Shown here in pieces: positions 8,373-17,682 of a stretch of DNA of 64,000 nucleotides. Position 1 is the stretch's first letter. Each line of letters begins with the position of its first letter. The notes beneath the pieces were generated by a model, which saw nothing but the letters and a program-made list of their open reading frames with translations, was not told where the DNA came from and did not search any database. The DNA is taken from positions 1,178,001 through 1,242,000 of the forward strand of contig JAGGDC010000001.1 of NCBI GenBank assembly GCA_020809425.1, in the 5' to 3' direction. The position numbers and the translations under genes were made by a program. The DNA is from Candidatus Synoicihabitans palmerolidicus (lineage in GTDB: Bacteria > Verrucomicrobiota > Verrucomicrobiia > Opitutales > Opitutaceae).

Positions 8373-10928
8373 CTACAATAAATTTATCTGCGAATCGTCG
8401 GTCGCTTTGACCGTGATTTTTTTGCGCGGTCGCGCCTGTGGGGCGGACAGCTCAACAGAGGTATCATCAGATTCGAGTTTCCCGAGGATGGACTTGGCGC
8501 GATCGATCACGGCTGCAGGCAAACCGGCGAGACGTGCGACTTGAATACCGTAACTGCGATCGGCGGCGCCGGGCTGAATGCGATGCACAAAAATGATGTC
8601 ATCGTTCCACTCCTTCACGGCAACGCTGTAGTTACGGAGTCGTGACAGGTGCTTGTCCAGCTGGGTGAGCTCTTGGTAGTGAGTCGCGAACAAAGTGCGG
8701 GGTCCTCGCTCAGCCGGACTGTGCAGATGTTCCACCACGGCCCAAGCGATACTCAGTCCGTCGTAGGTCGAAGTCCCGCGGCCGATTTCATCGAGTATAA
8801 TCAGCGAGCGATCCGTGGCGTTGTTGAGAATGTTGGCCGTCTCGTTCATTTCGACCATGAAGGTGGAATTGCCACGGGCGAGGTCATCGCTGGCGCCGAC
8901 TCGAGAGAAAATTCGATCGACCAATCCGATGCGGCATTTCGATGCGGGCACCCAGCACCCGACTTCTGCGAGCAACGTAATCAATGCCACCTGACGAATG
9001 TAGGTCGATTTACCTGCCATGTTGGGGCCGGTGATGAGGGCCAATTGCTCGCCCGTGCAGGAGAGTAGGGTGTCGTTGGGCACGAAACTTTGGTTGCCGC
9101 GAATCACGGCGGTGTCGGGAGCCTTGAGCATTTGCTCCACGACGGGATGCCGTCCTTCGGTAATCTCGAGCACATCACTTTCGTCGATTTCCGGTTGATG
9201 ATAGTCCCATTCACGGGCGAGCACCGCCCAACCGGCGAGGACATCGAGTTCCGCGAGGGCTTCGGCGGACTTGCTCAGCGCGATCGAGTCATCGAGTACG
9301 GTGGTGATCAGCTCACCGAACAATTCCCGTTCCCGCAGCAAGGCGTTGTCCTCGGCGTGAAGAATTTCCTTTTCCTTTTGCTTCAGCTCATCGGTCACGA
9401 AGCGTTCGCTATTCACGGTGGTTTGGCGACGGATGTAGTTCTCCGGGATCAGGTGAAGATTAGATTTGGTGACCTCGATGTAGTAGCCGAAATTTCCGGT
9501 GTACTTCACCTTCAGGCTCTTGATGCCGGTGCGGGTTCGCTCATCACTCTCCAAGGAGGAAAGCCAAGTTTTATTGTCGCGAGTGAGGGAACGGATGCGG
9601 TCTAGCTCAGGATCGAATCCATTGCGGATAGCCCTCCCTTCAGCGATGTCGTTGGGCATGTCGTCTGCGAGGGCGCGTTGCAATAAATCGCACAGCGTGG
9701 GCAAAGCATCGATACGGTCGGGGTAGCCTGAGGCCAAGGAGCCGGCGAATTCGGCGAGGAGACGATGAATCTCGGGAATCTGACCCAAGGTATCCCGGAC
9801 CCCGCCCAGTTCGCGAGGATTGCGCAGACGGTTTTGCAAGCGGCCGAGGATACGCGGAATGTCTCGTACATGGGCGAGCGTTTCACGCAACTCGCCAAGG
9901 AGCATGGGGGCTCCGAGTAACTCACCGACCGTGTTCGAGCGGCGACGGATTTCGGCAAGATCCAATTCCGGTGCGCTGAGCCAGCGTTCGAGTAAGCGCG
10001 CTCCGGCGGCGGTGGTGGAGCGATTGATGGCCGAGAGCAGGGAACCGGAGCGAGTGCCACGACTGGATTGAAAGATCTCTAAATTGCGCAGGGTCGCGGG
10101 GTCGATCAGCAGAGTGCGGGCACTGCGATATTCCTGCAGTGCGCGCAGGTTCTCCGGTTTGGCACAGAGGTTTTCGGTGGAGTAGTAGACGAGGGCACCG
10201 GCCGGACCGAGACCGGGGTGTTTCTCGTCGAGGCCGAACCCCTCCAAATTCAGAACTTCGAGGGCGTCGCGCACCGTGCGGGCTCCCGAGGCGGTTTCGA
10301 AATGGTAGCCGGGAAGTTCGGTGATGAGGCGATCGGCGCAAAAATCGCGCAAGGCGTGAGCATCGGGATCGTCGTGCGGGGCATCGCGCCAGGAGTTAAA
10401 GTCGCCTTCGATCAGGAGCAATTCCGCCGGTTCGAGAGCCGTGAGCACGGGCAGGAGGTTTTGCACGTGCGGGTCGGTCGCGAGTTGGAATTCTCCAGTG
10501 GAAAGATCGAGCCATGCGGCATGGAGTCCTCGTTTGTCACGGATAAGTGCGCAGAGGTAGTGATTGCGGGATTCGTCCAGTTGGTCAGCGGCGAGGGTGG
10601 TGCCCGGTGATAGAATGCGGGTCAGGGCTCGTTTGACCAGTTTGCCCGGCTTGGCGGGTTCGGCTTGATCGCAGATGGCGACTTTGTGGCCGGCCGCGAG
10701 CATCTTGGGGACATAGTTGTCGGTCGCATGATGAGGAATCCCTGCCATGGGATAGTCCTGTCGCTTCGTGAGGGTCAGTCCACAAACCCGCGAAGCGATT
10801 TCGGCGTCCTCGTAGAACATCTCATAGAAGTCGCCGAGGCGAAATAGTAAGATGGTGCCTTTGGGCAGGCCCCGCTTCACCTCGAAGTATTGCTGCATCA
10901 TCGGGGTCATTTTCTTGGCGGCGGGCAT
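8373..10928 (-). CDS. mutS: DNA mismatch repair ATPase MutS
   Basis: Recognises mismatches and loops and recruits MutL. Start ATG 10928 gives about 851 residues, the normal MutS1 size. The mismatch-binding Phe-x-Glu motif is in LGDFYEMF near residue 40. Connector, lever and clamp regions follow. The ABC-type ATPase has Walker A ITGPNMAGKSTYIRQ, the signature region RGNSTFMVEMNETANIL, Walker B LIILDEIGRGTSTYDG and the His-loop FATHYQELT. The C-terminus is basic and ends shortly after. The frame is intact across 2.5 kb, unlike many neighbours. It stands alone, divergent from the hydrolase to its right. Confidence 0.97.
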   Translation of the reverse strand: MPAAKKMTPMMQQYFEVKRGLPKGTILLFRLGDFYEMFYEDAEIASRVCGLTLTKRQDYPMAGIPHHATDNYVPKMLAAGHKVAICDQAEPAKPGKLVKRALTRILSPGTTLAADQLDESRNHYLCALIRDKRGLHAAWLDLSTGEFQLATDPHVQNLLPVLTALEPAELLLIEGDFNSWRDAPHDDPDAHALRDFCADRLITELPGYHFETASGARTVRDALEVLNLEGFGLDEKHPGLGPAGALVYYSTENLCAKPENLRALQEYRSARTLLIDPATLRNLEIFQSSRGTRSGSLLSAINRSTTAAGARLLERWLSAPELDLAEIRRRSNTVGELLGAPMLLGELRETLAHVRDIPRILGRLQNRLRNPRELGGVRDTLGQIPEIHRLLAEFAGSLASGYPDRIDALPTLCDLLQRALADDMPNDIAEGRAIRNGFDPELDRIRSLTRDNKTWLSSLESDERTRTGIKSLKVKYTGNFGYYIEVTKSNLHLIPENYIRRQTTVNSERFVTDELKQKEKEILHAEDNALLRERELFGELITTVLDDSIALSKSAEALAELDVLAGWAVLAREWDYHQPEIDESDVLEITEGRHPVVEQMLKAPDTAVIRGNQSFVPNDTLLSCTGEQLALITGPNMAGKSTYIRQVALITLLAEVGCWVPASKCRIGLVDRIFSRVGASDDLARGNSTFMVEMNETANILNNATDRSLIILDEIGRGTSTYDGLSIAWAVVEHLHSPAERGPRTLFATHYQELTQLDKHLSRLRNYSVAVKEWNDDIIFVHRIQPGAADRSYGIQVARLAGLPAAVIDRAKSILGKLESDDTSVELSAPQARPRKKITVKATDDSQINLL

Positions 10929-11091
10929 GGGCAGTGAAATAGCGAGTGGCGGATAGTGGGTAGTGAGGAGAAAGCAGTCAATCCAGTGGATGCCAAGACC
11001 CGCGCCAAGGGATTTCTTCGGCAAGCTGGTTTACGGAACATCTGCCCTAATTCTCCTCGCCCCTCTTTGGGCGGTTCTCACACCTTGGGGC

Positions 11092-11844
11092 GTGATCGAA
11101 CTCTATTCACGAGATTTGGGTGGTGCAGGTGTTGCACGGTATGTTGGGATCGTCGCGGAATTGGTTGACAGCGGGAGCGGAATTGGCCAAACATACGATA
11201 CGTATTTGCGTTGGATCAACGCAATCATGGCCGTTCTCCCCATGCCGAAACGATGGACTACGGGACCATGGTCGATGATTTGATCGGGTGGCTGGACGCT
11301 CGTGGATTGAGCCAGGTGGATGTGGTGGCAAAGTGGTATGGTGCTGGCGACGCGTCATCGGGAGCGCGTGCGGAGCCTGGTGGTGGTGGATATCGCCCCG
11401 AAGAATTACTTGTCTCACGGACATCGGGCTGAGTTTGCGGCCATGCACGAATTGCAGCTGGACGAAGTACAGTCACGAGCCGATGCAGAGATGAAATTGG
11501 AGACACGGGTCCCCGATTGGGGAATGCGGAAGTTTTTGACCACGAACCTCGAGCGCGTTGAGGGAGAACAAGGTTGGCGGTGGAGTATCAACGTGGCCGC
11601 GATTACCCGTGCGCTACCGACGTTGGAACGCAATCCGTTGAAACTCGAAGACGTATACCAGGGCCCAGCACTCTTTGTGACCGGCGGTAAATCACGTTAC
11701 GTGGGGGCGGGGGATGTAGCGGCGATTCACGCGCATTCCCCGAGGGCTGAAATCGAGATTATCTCCGAATCGGGTCACAATCCTCATATGGAGGCACGGA
11801 GTGAGTTCATCACTTGTGTGCTCAAGCATGCGGCGCAGCTCTGA
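11092..11844 (+). CDS. Alpha/beta hydrolase (YbfF-like), frame broken and missing the nucleophile elbow
   Basis: A GTG at 11092 gives VIELYSRDLGGAG, the usual opening of this family. One shift later comes VLHGMLGSSRNWLTAG (oxyanion loop HG). Another shift gives DQRNHGRSPHAETMDYGTM and DDLIGWLDARG. At about 11325 the sequence runs from VDV straight into GGKVVMVLATRH, so the expected GHSM with the catalytic Ser is absent. The cap and C-terminal part (VVVDIAPKNY to ISESGHNPHMEA, with the catalytic His) are continuous to TGA at 11844. Loss of exactly the elbow, plus frame changes, means either a real deletion or bad sequence. As written, the protein could not be an active esterase. Confidence 0.6.
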
Positions 11845-11867
11845 GGAGGGTGCAGACGTGTCAGGGC

Positions 11868-13269
11868 TTAATGGTTGGCGTTGGCGAGACTAACCGTCAC
11901 GCCGTCGCGACTCGCGCGAGCATGTGGTTCCCAGTCCCGGCGCCACCATCGTCGGAACATAATGGCACAGCGGAAGCACTCGTCGGCGATCATGGCCAGC
12001 CCATAATCCCGGCAGACCCCAGCCCAAAGTGATGCCCAGAAACCAAGATAAAGGCACCCACCAACCCCACATGCCAATGACCCCTAATTTTAACGGAAAT
12101 CGAGCATCGCCGGTCGCGCGCAGGCCGCAGACCATTACCATGTTAAACAAGCGCCCGGGTTCGATGAGCAGGGTCATTTTTAGCAACAGTGCGCCCATAG
12201 TAACAACGGCCATGTCGTCGCTGAAAATTCCGAGAATTTGTTGACCAAATAGCGCTCCCGAAAGCGCCGCAATCATGACGATTGCAATGCCACGTTTAAG
12301 GGTGCGTAGCAGGCGGTGATACGCGGCGTCAAAGTCACCCGCTCCCACATGGTGACCGAGCAAGATCTCGTTGGCGAAAGCTAAGGCAAAGCTGAAGGTG
12401 AATACAAAATGCATGATTTGCATGGTGTAGGATTGAACCGCCAGTTCAGTCGCCCCTATGCGCGCGTCAAAGATGATGATGGTCATGAACGAAATCCACC
12501 AACAAAGGTGTTCCCCTGCGGAAGACAGACCGATGTGGAGGGATACGCCTCAGGCGTTCCCTCGGAACGCTCAGTAAATCGCGCACGCTGAGTTTCAAGC
12601 CGGTGCGGCGACGGAGCAGGAACCAAAAACAAGCGGCCGCGACGACCCGGCTACCGGCGGTGGCGACCCCCACGATGCCCATCTTGGGCGCGCCAAAGAG
12701 GCCGAAAAGCAGGACCGCATTGCCCGACGGCGTTGATCGCGTTTTGCACCATCGTGACCCAAATCGCGTCGGAGGCGCGACCATAGGCACGGAGGATGGC
12801 CCCGACGGCGACATTATGAGCTTCAAGCCACAGCGTGGCACCCAGGATCACCAAATAGGGTTGAGCGTAATTGAACAACTCCGGCGGTAGACGCATGAGA
12901 TACAACAACCCGGTCGTGTTGAAAGTGATGAGCAGGCTGATCAGTAAACCGAGCCAAAGATTGACCGCGATCGCCGTACGCACGGTGGCGACGCAGCCTT
13001 TTTTGTCGCCGCCACCGAGGCTGTGCGTGACCACAACACTGCTGCCGATCCCGATGAAACCGAAAATCATGACAGCGAGTATCACGAATTGGTGTGCGAT
13101 CCCCAGGGTGGCCCACCGCGCCGTCGGATATCGTGCTTACCATGAACACATCGATCGTGCTGGTGAGCAGATGCAGCGCTTGCTCGACGAAGATCGGCAG
13201 TGCAAGTTTGAGTAAGGTGGACCGGGCGGGCGCGGTCAGAAATTGGAGACTGAAGGCCAACGCTGGCAC
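11868..13269 (-). CDS. MATE-family multidrug/Na+ efflux transporter (frame broken)
   Basis: Twelve-helix antiporter family exporting cationic compounds. The N-terminal piece reads LLKLALPIFVEQALHLLTSTIDVFM, a typical MATE first helix. Later pieces in shifted frames read VMIFGFIGIGSSVVVTHSLGGGDKK, AIWVTMVQNAINA, AVLLFGLFGAPKMGIVGVA, ELAVQSYTMQIMHFVFTFSFALAFANEILLGHHVGA and LFNMVMVCGLRATGDARFP. The C-terminal frame ends at 11868. There are at least four frame changes (near 13110, 12720, 12500 and 12010). Together the pieces cover about 460 residues, the usual family length, so a complete gene hidden by indels is likely. A strongly structured element lies upstream at 13289-13369 and could form part of its leader. 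Confidence 0.7.
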
Positions 13270-13288
13270 ACCTGTGGTATTTCGAGCA

Positions 13289-13369
13289 AGGCGGTGCTAT
13301 CGGCGCGGTCGTAAAGCGTTAAGCAGACCGCCCGCCAGCCTCTATTGACGCCTCCAGATAGCACCGCTT
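13289..13369. promoter_or_regulatory. Nested inverted repeat upstream of the MATE gene
   Basis: Outer arms AGGCGGTGCTAT (13289-13300) and ATAGCACCGCTT (13358-13369) pair at 11 of 12 positions. Inside, GGCGCGGTC (13302-13310) pairs with GACCGCCCGCC (13326-13336) with a two-base bulge. The element begins 20 bases upstream of the minus-strand MATE start, so it may be a 5' leader structure (a cis-regulatory RNA) or a dispersed REP-like repeat. I do not recognise a known riboswitch consensus. Confidence 0.45.
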
Positions 13370-13441
13370 GGAAAGGCAGGAGAGCGCCACTGGCGCCCAC
13401 CGCTCCGCTTCTGAGAGTCTATTCCTCCCAAGAATGGATAT

Positions 13442-13460
13442 TTTAACCAATATGGTTAAA
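13442..13460. promoter_or_regulatory. Perfect inverted repeat, possible operator
   Basis: TTTAACC (13442-13448), spacer AATAT, GGTTAAA (13454-13460). It lies between the divergently placed MATE gene region and the end of holB, in otherwise non-coding DNA. The AT-rich symmetric form suits a dimeric regulator, but no cognate protein is evident. Confidence 0.3.
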
Positions 13461-13561
13461 GTTCATCCGCAGCCCTGAGCGGCGGGGGGACTCAGTTTTT
13501 GGGGCGAGGGCGGAGCGCGTTAGGGCGCCGGAGGATGACGGCGGTGCGCGCCAGAGGTGTC

Positions 13562-14545
13562 CTATCGGCGGGCGGCCCAGACTCGCAGCGAGGCCAAGAG
13601 GAAGCTTTCCAACGCGGTTTGAGCATTCAAGTTGACCCGCAGGAGACCGACGGCGTATTCGAGCTTTTCGACCGCACCGGTAAAGGCTCGACGGTAGGAT
13701 TCGTCGCCGGTGCTGATTCGGTCGAACGCGAAGTCCCGGGTGGCGTGCTCAATTCCGGCAAATAGTTTCAAGCGAAGTCCGTTGGCTAATCCGGTTTCAA
13801 TGGCCACGCGTTCATCGTCACCAAGGTCGGACGGGAGATTTTGTTTGTGGGCCTTCCATGCCTCGGAGATCGCCGCGTTGAGGATCAATCCAAATCGTGA
13901 GGTGAGACCGTAGGCGGCGAAGATGGCATCGGCGGCGGCTTTGCGGTCACCGACTCCAGCCGATAGGCGCCCGAGCCAGGCTTGGTAATCCTCGATCCAC
14001 GCCCGCCATCCATCGGGTAAGTAACCTACTGACGCAGAGGGGAACCGGAAATTCAGGCAGCGGCTACGAATGGTGGGTAGCAGGGAATAGGGACGAGTGG
14101 TGAGGACCAGTAACGTCGTATTGGCGGGCGGTTCTTCCAGCGTCTTGAGGAAGATGTTGGCCGTCGTAACGTGCATGCGGTCGGCCTCGTGCACGATGCC
14201 GACCTTGTGGTCTCCCGAAGAGGCGGAAACCGCGATTTTTCGAATGAATTCGCGCATGGTGCCCGAGTCTTCGGCAGATTTGCCGGCCTTAATTTGGCGC
14301 ATCTTACCGGCGGGTCTCAGGCTGAAGCAGTCCGGATGTTCGTCGGCCGAAAAGCGATGCGCAAGTTCTACCTTGCCGGGATAGAGCAGGCGGTCTGCAA
14401 TGGACTGGGAAACGGCGACCAGGGTTTCATATTCGTCTCCGGTAATCAGGAGACTGTGGGATAGGCGCTGACGATCGATGGCCCGTTCGATCACGCTGAC
14501 CGCGGCGGTGCCTTGCAGGGAATCCGGCCAGGGCAGGGCAGGCAT
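13562..14545 (-). CDS. holB: DNA polymerase III delta-prime subunit
   Basis: Clamp-loader subunit. The 327-residue protein follows the delta-prime pattern: SVIERAIDRQRLSHSLLITGD at the start, with a degenerate P-loop as is normal for delta-prime. Next come MREFIRKIAVSASSGDHKVGIVHEADRM, then ANIFLKTLEEPPANTTLLVL and the sensor/arginine-finger region TIRSRCLNFRFP. The C-terminal third is helical and variable. It lies 18 bases downstream of tmk on the same strand. This tmk-holB pairing is common in bacteria and supports the call. The zinc-binding cysteines found in some clamp-loader subunits are not present. Confidence 0.85.
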   Translation of the reverse strand: MPALPWPDSLQGTAAVSVIERAIDRQRLSHSLLITGDEYETLVAVSQSIADRLLYPGKVELAHRFSADEHPDCFSLRPAGKMRQIKAGKSAEDSGTMREFIRKIAVSASSGDHKVGIVHEADRMHVTTANIFLKTLEEPPANTTLLVLTTRPYSLLPTIRSRCLNFRFPSASVGYLPDGWRAWIEDYQAWLGRLSAGVGDRKAAADAIFAAYGLTSRFGLILNAAISEAWKAHKQNLPSDLGDDERVAIETGLANGLRLKLFAGIEHATRDFAFDRISTGDESYRRAFTGAVEKLEYAVGLLRVNLNAQTALESFLLASLRVWAARR

Positions 14546-14563
14546 CGGTTAGATCAAGAAGGG

Positions 14564-15211
14564 CTAGGCGATCGTTTTTTTGACGACCTTCCAGATGGCG
14601 CGCTCAATCTCGCCTTCGGTCATGGTGCCATCGATGACGACGATGCGTTCCGGAATGCTTTTGGCGAGCAGCAGGTAGCCGTTGCGGACTTTTTGGTAGA
14701 AATCGATGTTTTCGCGCTCCATGCGGTCGGGCACGTCGGAGGCGCGTTGGCGAATGCGGTTCTTCGAAATGGTGGGCGGCACGTCCAGTACGATGGTGAT
14801 GGCGGGCATCACGTTGCCGACCGCGAAATGATTGATCAAACTGACCGGATCGGACGCCAAGTTTCGGGCAATGCCTTGATAGACGGTCGATGAGTCGAGA
14901 AAGCGGTCGCTCAATACGACGGTGCCGTCGTGCAGGGCCGGGGCGATAACCTCGCGAACGAGTTGAGCCCGGGCTGCGGTGAAGAGCAGGAGTTCGGTTT
15001 CGGCACACATTTCGTCGCCACCTGAATTGTGCACGATGATGTTGCGCACCTGCTCGCCGATGGCGGTTCCGCCAGGTTCACGGACGCTAAGCACTTTGAT
15101 TATTTGCTTAACGAGACGTTTGGCGAGGCGAGCAATCTGAGTCGATTTGCCGCTGCCTTCGGCTCCTTCGAAGGAGATCAATTTACCCAAGGGTTTTTCT
15201 TTTAGGGGCAT
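14564..15211 (-). CDS. tmk: Thymidylate kinase
   Basis: Phosphorylates dTMP to dTDP in DNA precursor synthesis. The 215-residue protein has the P-loop FEGAEGSGKST at about residues 14-24, the DRE-like REPGGTAIGEQVR, the substrate motif DRFLDSSTVYQG and an Arg-rich lid (NRIRQRASDVPDRME). Its length is normal and the frame intact. It is directly upstream of holB and downstream of a PfkB-type kinase, all reading left, with gaps of about 20-30 bases, so a small operon is likely. Confidence 0.95.
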   Translation of the reverse strand: MPLKEKPLGKLISFEGAEGSGKSTQIARLAKRLVKQIIKVLSVREPGGTAIGEQVRNIIVHNSGGDEMCAETELLLFTAARAQLVREVIAPALHDGTVVLSDRFLDSSTVYQGIARNLASDPVSLINHFAVGNVMPAITIVLDVPPTISKNRIRQRASDVPDRMERENIDFYQKVRNGYLLLAKSIPERIVVIDGTMTEGEIERAIWKVVKKTIA

Positions 15212-15240
15212 AACAAAAGTCTGGCGGAAGTCTGGTGGAA

Positions 15241-16340
15241 TTAGGACCAGTTGGCGCGGAAGGTTTCGATTTGGTTGAGAGTCGGACTTTCAGCGGTGCG
15301 AACGTAGTGGCCGCTCGTGCAGACGCCGGTGGTGAAACAACCCGTCGGGGTGAGCCCCAGCAGCTGTCCGGTGGCGAATCCGGCGTTAAAGTGATCGCCG
15401 GCGCCTGTGGTGATGAGTGGCTTGGCGACATAAGGGCCAGGAATCCAAGCCGTGCCATCGGAAGTGGCGCAAGCGGCCGATTCCTTCGGATGCATCACGA
15501 CGGTGGCGTAATCGAGTTTGGCTCGAATCTCCGCGGCGATCTGGCGGAGACCGGATTCGTTTTCTGGTAATCCATGGAATCCAAGCGTGCGGTGCACGCG
15601 CTGAGCTTCCTTGAGGTTGAGGCCAAGCGTAACTCGACCGAACTGGCCGATTACATTCAGGGCCGTCATGAGATCCTCTTCGGAGCGTTTCTCGGGATCG
15701 GCGAAGTCGAAAAGAAGATCCGGTCTTTGGCCGGCCACGCGGGAAAGACCTGTGTGATCAATTTCTGAAAGATGTCGGTTATACTGGGAATCATGGTCCA
15801 GTTGACGAGCGCCACGAGGTCGGCCGCGCCCAAGGCGTGTTCGAGTGCGGGCCCTCCGGCTTTCTCTTGCATGCGCTCGAAGGTGATTTCGTCCAGGCTA
15901 CGCATTTGGCCCAGCATCAATTTGCCGTCTTCAAATTCCACCGCGATGGTTGAGGCCGGGTCGCACAGGGAGATAACGTCCGAGCGGGTGGCCATTTCCT
16001 GGAAAACCGGGTGGATGGCAAAACGGCCGAGGGCGCCGATATAGTTTAGGTTCAACCCGTGCTCGAGCAATGACATGGCCATGATCGGGCCGTTGCCTCC
16101 GAGTTGATCCATGCGGAGATAGAGCTCCAAATTGGTGCTCTTACCGGCGGCGGCGAGAACTCGTTGACCAAAATCGGTGATGGTGGGGATGGGGTCAAAC
16201 TGATCGCCCTGGCCGGAGCGCAAGGCTACCGGAGTGACGATCGTGTCGACAAAGCCATTTAGGCCAACCACGGCGAGTTCATCCCCGAGTTTCGAGCTGT
16301 TTTGGCGTAATTCAGTGAGAGTGGCTTGGCGAAAATCCAT
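15241..16340 (-). CDS. PfkB-family sugar/nucleoside kinase (one frameshift)
   Basis: Start ATG 16340. The N-terminal part contains VVGLNGFVDTIV, then DQLGGNGPIMAMSLLEHGLNLNYIGALG (PfkB signature 1 region) and ends out of frame at about 15720. The continuation in another frame reads LLFDFADPEKRSEEDLMTALN and later LITTGAGDHFNAGFATGQLLGL. The last is PfkB signature 2, with the catalytic base Asp and the anion hole. Joined, the protein is about 365 residues, the family norm. Ribokinase-family members phosphorylate sugars, nucleosides or related alcohols; the substrate cannot be told here. The single shift in a stretch encoding conserved residues is probably a sequence error. It lies upstream of tmk on the same strand. 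Confidence 0.8.
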
Positions 16341-16512
16341 GGCGAGCAGAGTCGAGTGAGTCGCGGAGACCGAACAAACCCGACCGAATCTGCGCAATCA
16401 CGAAAGCAGAGACAATAAATGCGTGTGGCTTTTCCATTGAAGCGGTGGGTCGGAACAACCACTGCTTTTATTCGCTGTCCTCACTTGATCTCAATAGCTG
16501 TTTCTCCTACTC

Positions 16513-17202
16513 GTGATCGCACCGATTTTTGCCGTTACCAACGTTATTCAAACCTTCATCAGCTCCGGCTTAGTGGGGCAGATTATCACCGTTGGGTTGG
16601 TGATTTTCAGTTTCATCGCCTGGTCGATCATGATCGACAAGCACATGGAGCTTAAACGGCTGCGGCTGCTCAATCTAAGTTTTGAGCAACGTTTACGGAG
16701 TGAACGCACGTTGCTGAATGCTCCGGAGGCCTATCGCGAACGGCGGACTATTCCTTATGGCGACATGTTCGCGGATGCCTTGGACGCCTATTGGCGGGCC
16801 GCGTCGATCGGGCAGGAGAAGGGCGTGGATACCTCGAGATTTCGTTTGGAGCACACGGAAAATGCGTTGCAACGGGCGCTGGCGCGTCAGGTTTTGCGCT
16901 ATGAGTCCAACATGGTTTTTTTGGCGACGATCGTCTCCGGAGCGCCGTTCATGGGGCTGTTGGGCACGGTTTGGGGAGTGATGGATGCGTTCAGTGCGGT
17001 CTCGGTGCAACAAACCGCAAGTATCCAAACGCTGGCCCCTGGGGTCTCCGCGGCACTGCTGACGACGGTCGCGGGTCTGGTCGTGGCGATTCCGTCGGTA
17101 TTCGGTTACAACTTTCTGTTCGCCAGCACGAAACGATTGATCACTGAAATCGAAAACTACGCCAGTTCGTTGGCCGACCGGCTCGAACTCGAGTCGAGTT
17201 GA
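16513..17202 (+). CDS. MotA/TolQ/ExbB-family proton channel
   Basis: The 229-residue inner-membrane protein starts at GTG 16513. It has a first helix at about 20-42 (VGQIITVGLVIFSFIAWSI), a long cytoplasmic loop, and two C-terminal helices with SGAPFMGLLGTVWGVMDAF and ALLTTVAGLVVAIPSVFGYN. These are the conserved proton-channel helices of TolQ/ExbB. It forms the motor with the following ExbD-like protein and passes proton-motive force to the TonB-like protein encoded third. The gene order channel, ExbD, TonB is a complete energisation module, probably for outer-membrane uptake or envelope integrity. Confidence 0.9.
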   Translation: MIAPIFAVTNVIQTFISSGLVGQIITVGLVIFSFIAWSIMIDKHMELKRLRLLNLSFEQRLRSERTLLNAPEAYRERRTIPYGDMFADALDAYWRAASIGQEKGVDTSRFRLEHTENALQRALARQVLRYESNMVFLATIVSGAPFMGLLGTVWGVMDAFSAVSVQQTASIQTLAPGVSAALLTTVAGLVVAIPSVFGYNFLFASTKRLITEIENYASSLADRLELESS

Positions 17203-17243
17203 TCGTCTTCGCATGACCCATTACGTCCGGCTTCCTCCCCGCC

Positions 17244-17675
17244 ATGGCCCGTAATTTTCACCGCAAACGTCAGTCTGCGCCGATATCGGAGCTGAACGTG
17301 ACCAACCTCATCGATTTGGGGTTTACGTTGTTGATCATTTTCATGATCGCCACGCCGTTGATCAATCAGGAGCAGACCATACCGGTAGATTTGCCATTCG
17401 AGCAACGGAGTGAGCAGGTGCAGCCCGATCCCGATACGCAGTTTGAATCCATCACCATCCGCGCTGATGGTAGCATCGCCCTCAGTGGAGAGGTCGTGTT
17501 GCTTGCCAATCTGGGAGCGGCGCTGGAGCCTTTTGCGAATATGGCGAAACTTCCGGTTTTTCGTATTCGGATGGATGCCGATTCCACGGCGCAACAGTTT
17601 GTGGGTGTGATGGACGCGTTAAAATCGAAACACTTAACTCGGATCACCTTTGATACGCAGGTGTCTGCACCTTGA
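17244..17675 (+). CDS. ExbD/TolR-family biopolymer transport protein
   Basis: The 143-residue protein has a short basic cytoplasmic tail, then one membrane helix carrying the essential Asp in VTNLIDLGFTLLIIFMIATP (about residues 19-38). A periplasmic domain of the TolR type follows, ending KSKHLTRITFDTQ. It is the stator partner of the channel encoded 41 bases upstream and is followed within eight bases by the TonB-like gene. The frame is intact. Confidence 0.9.
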   Translation: MARNFHRKRQSAPISELNVTNLIDLGFTLLIIFMIATPLINQEQTIPVDLPFEQRSEQVQPDPDTQFESITIRADGSIALSGEVVLLANLGAALEPFANMAKLPVFRIRMDADSTAQQFVGVMDALKSKHLTRITFDTQVSAP

Positions 17676-17682
17676 GTTCGAG

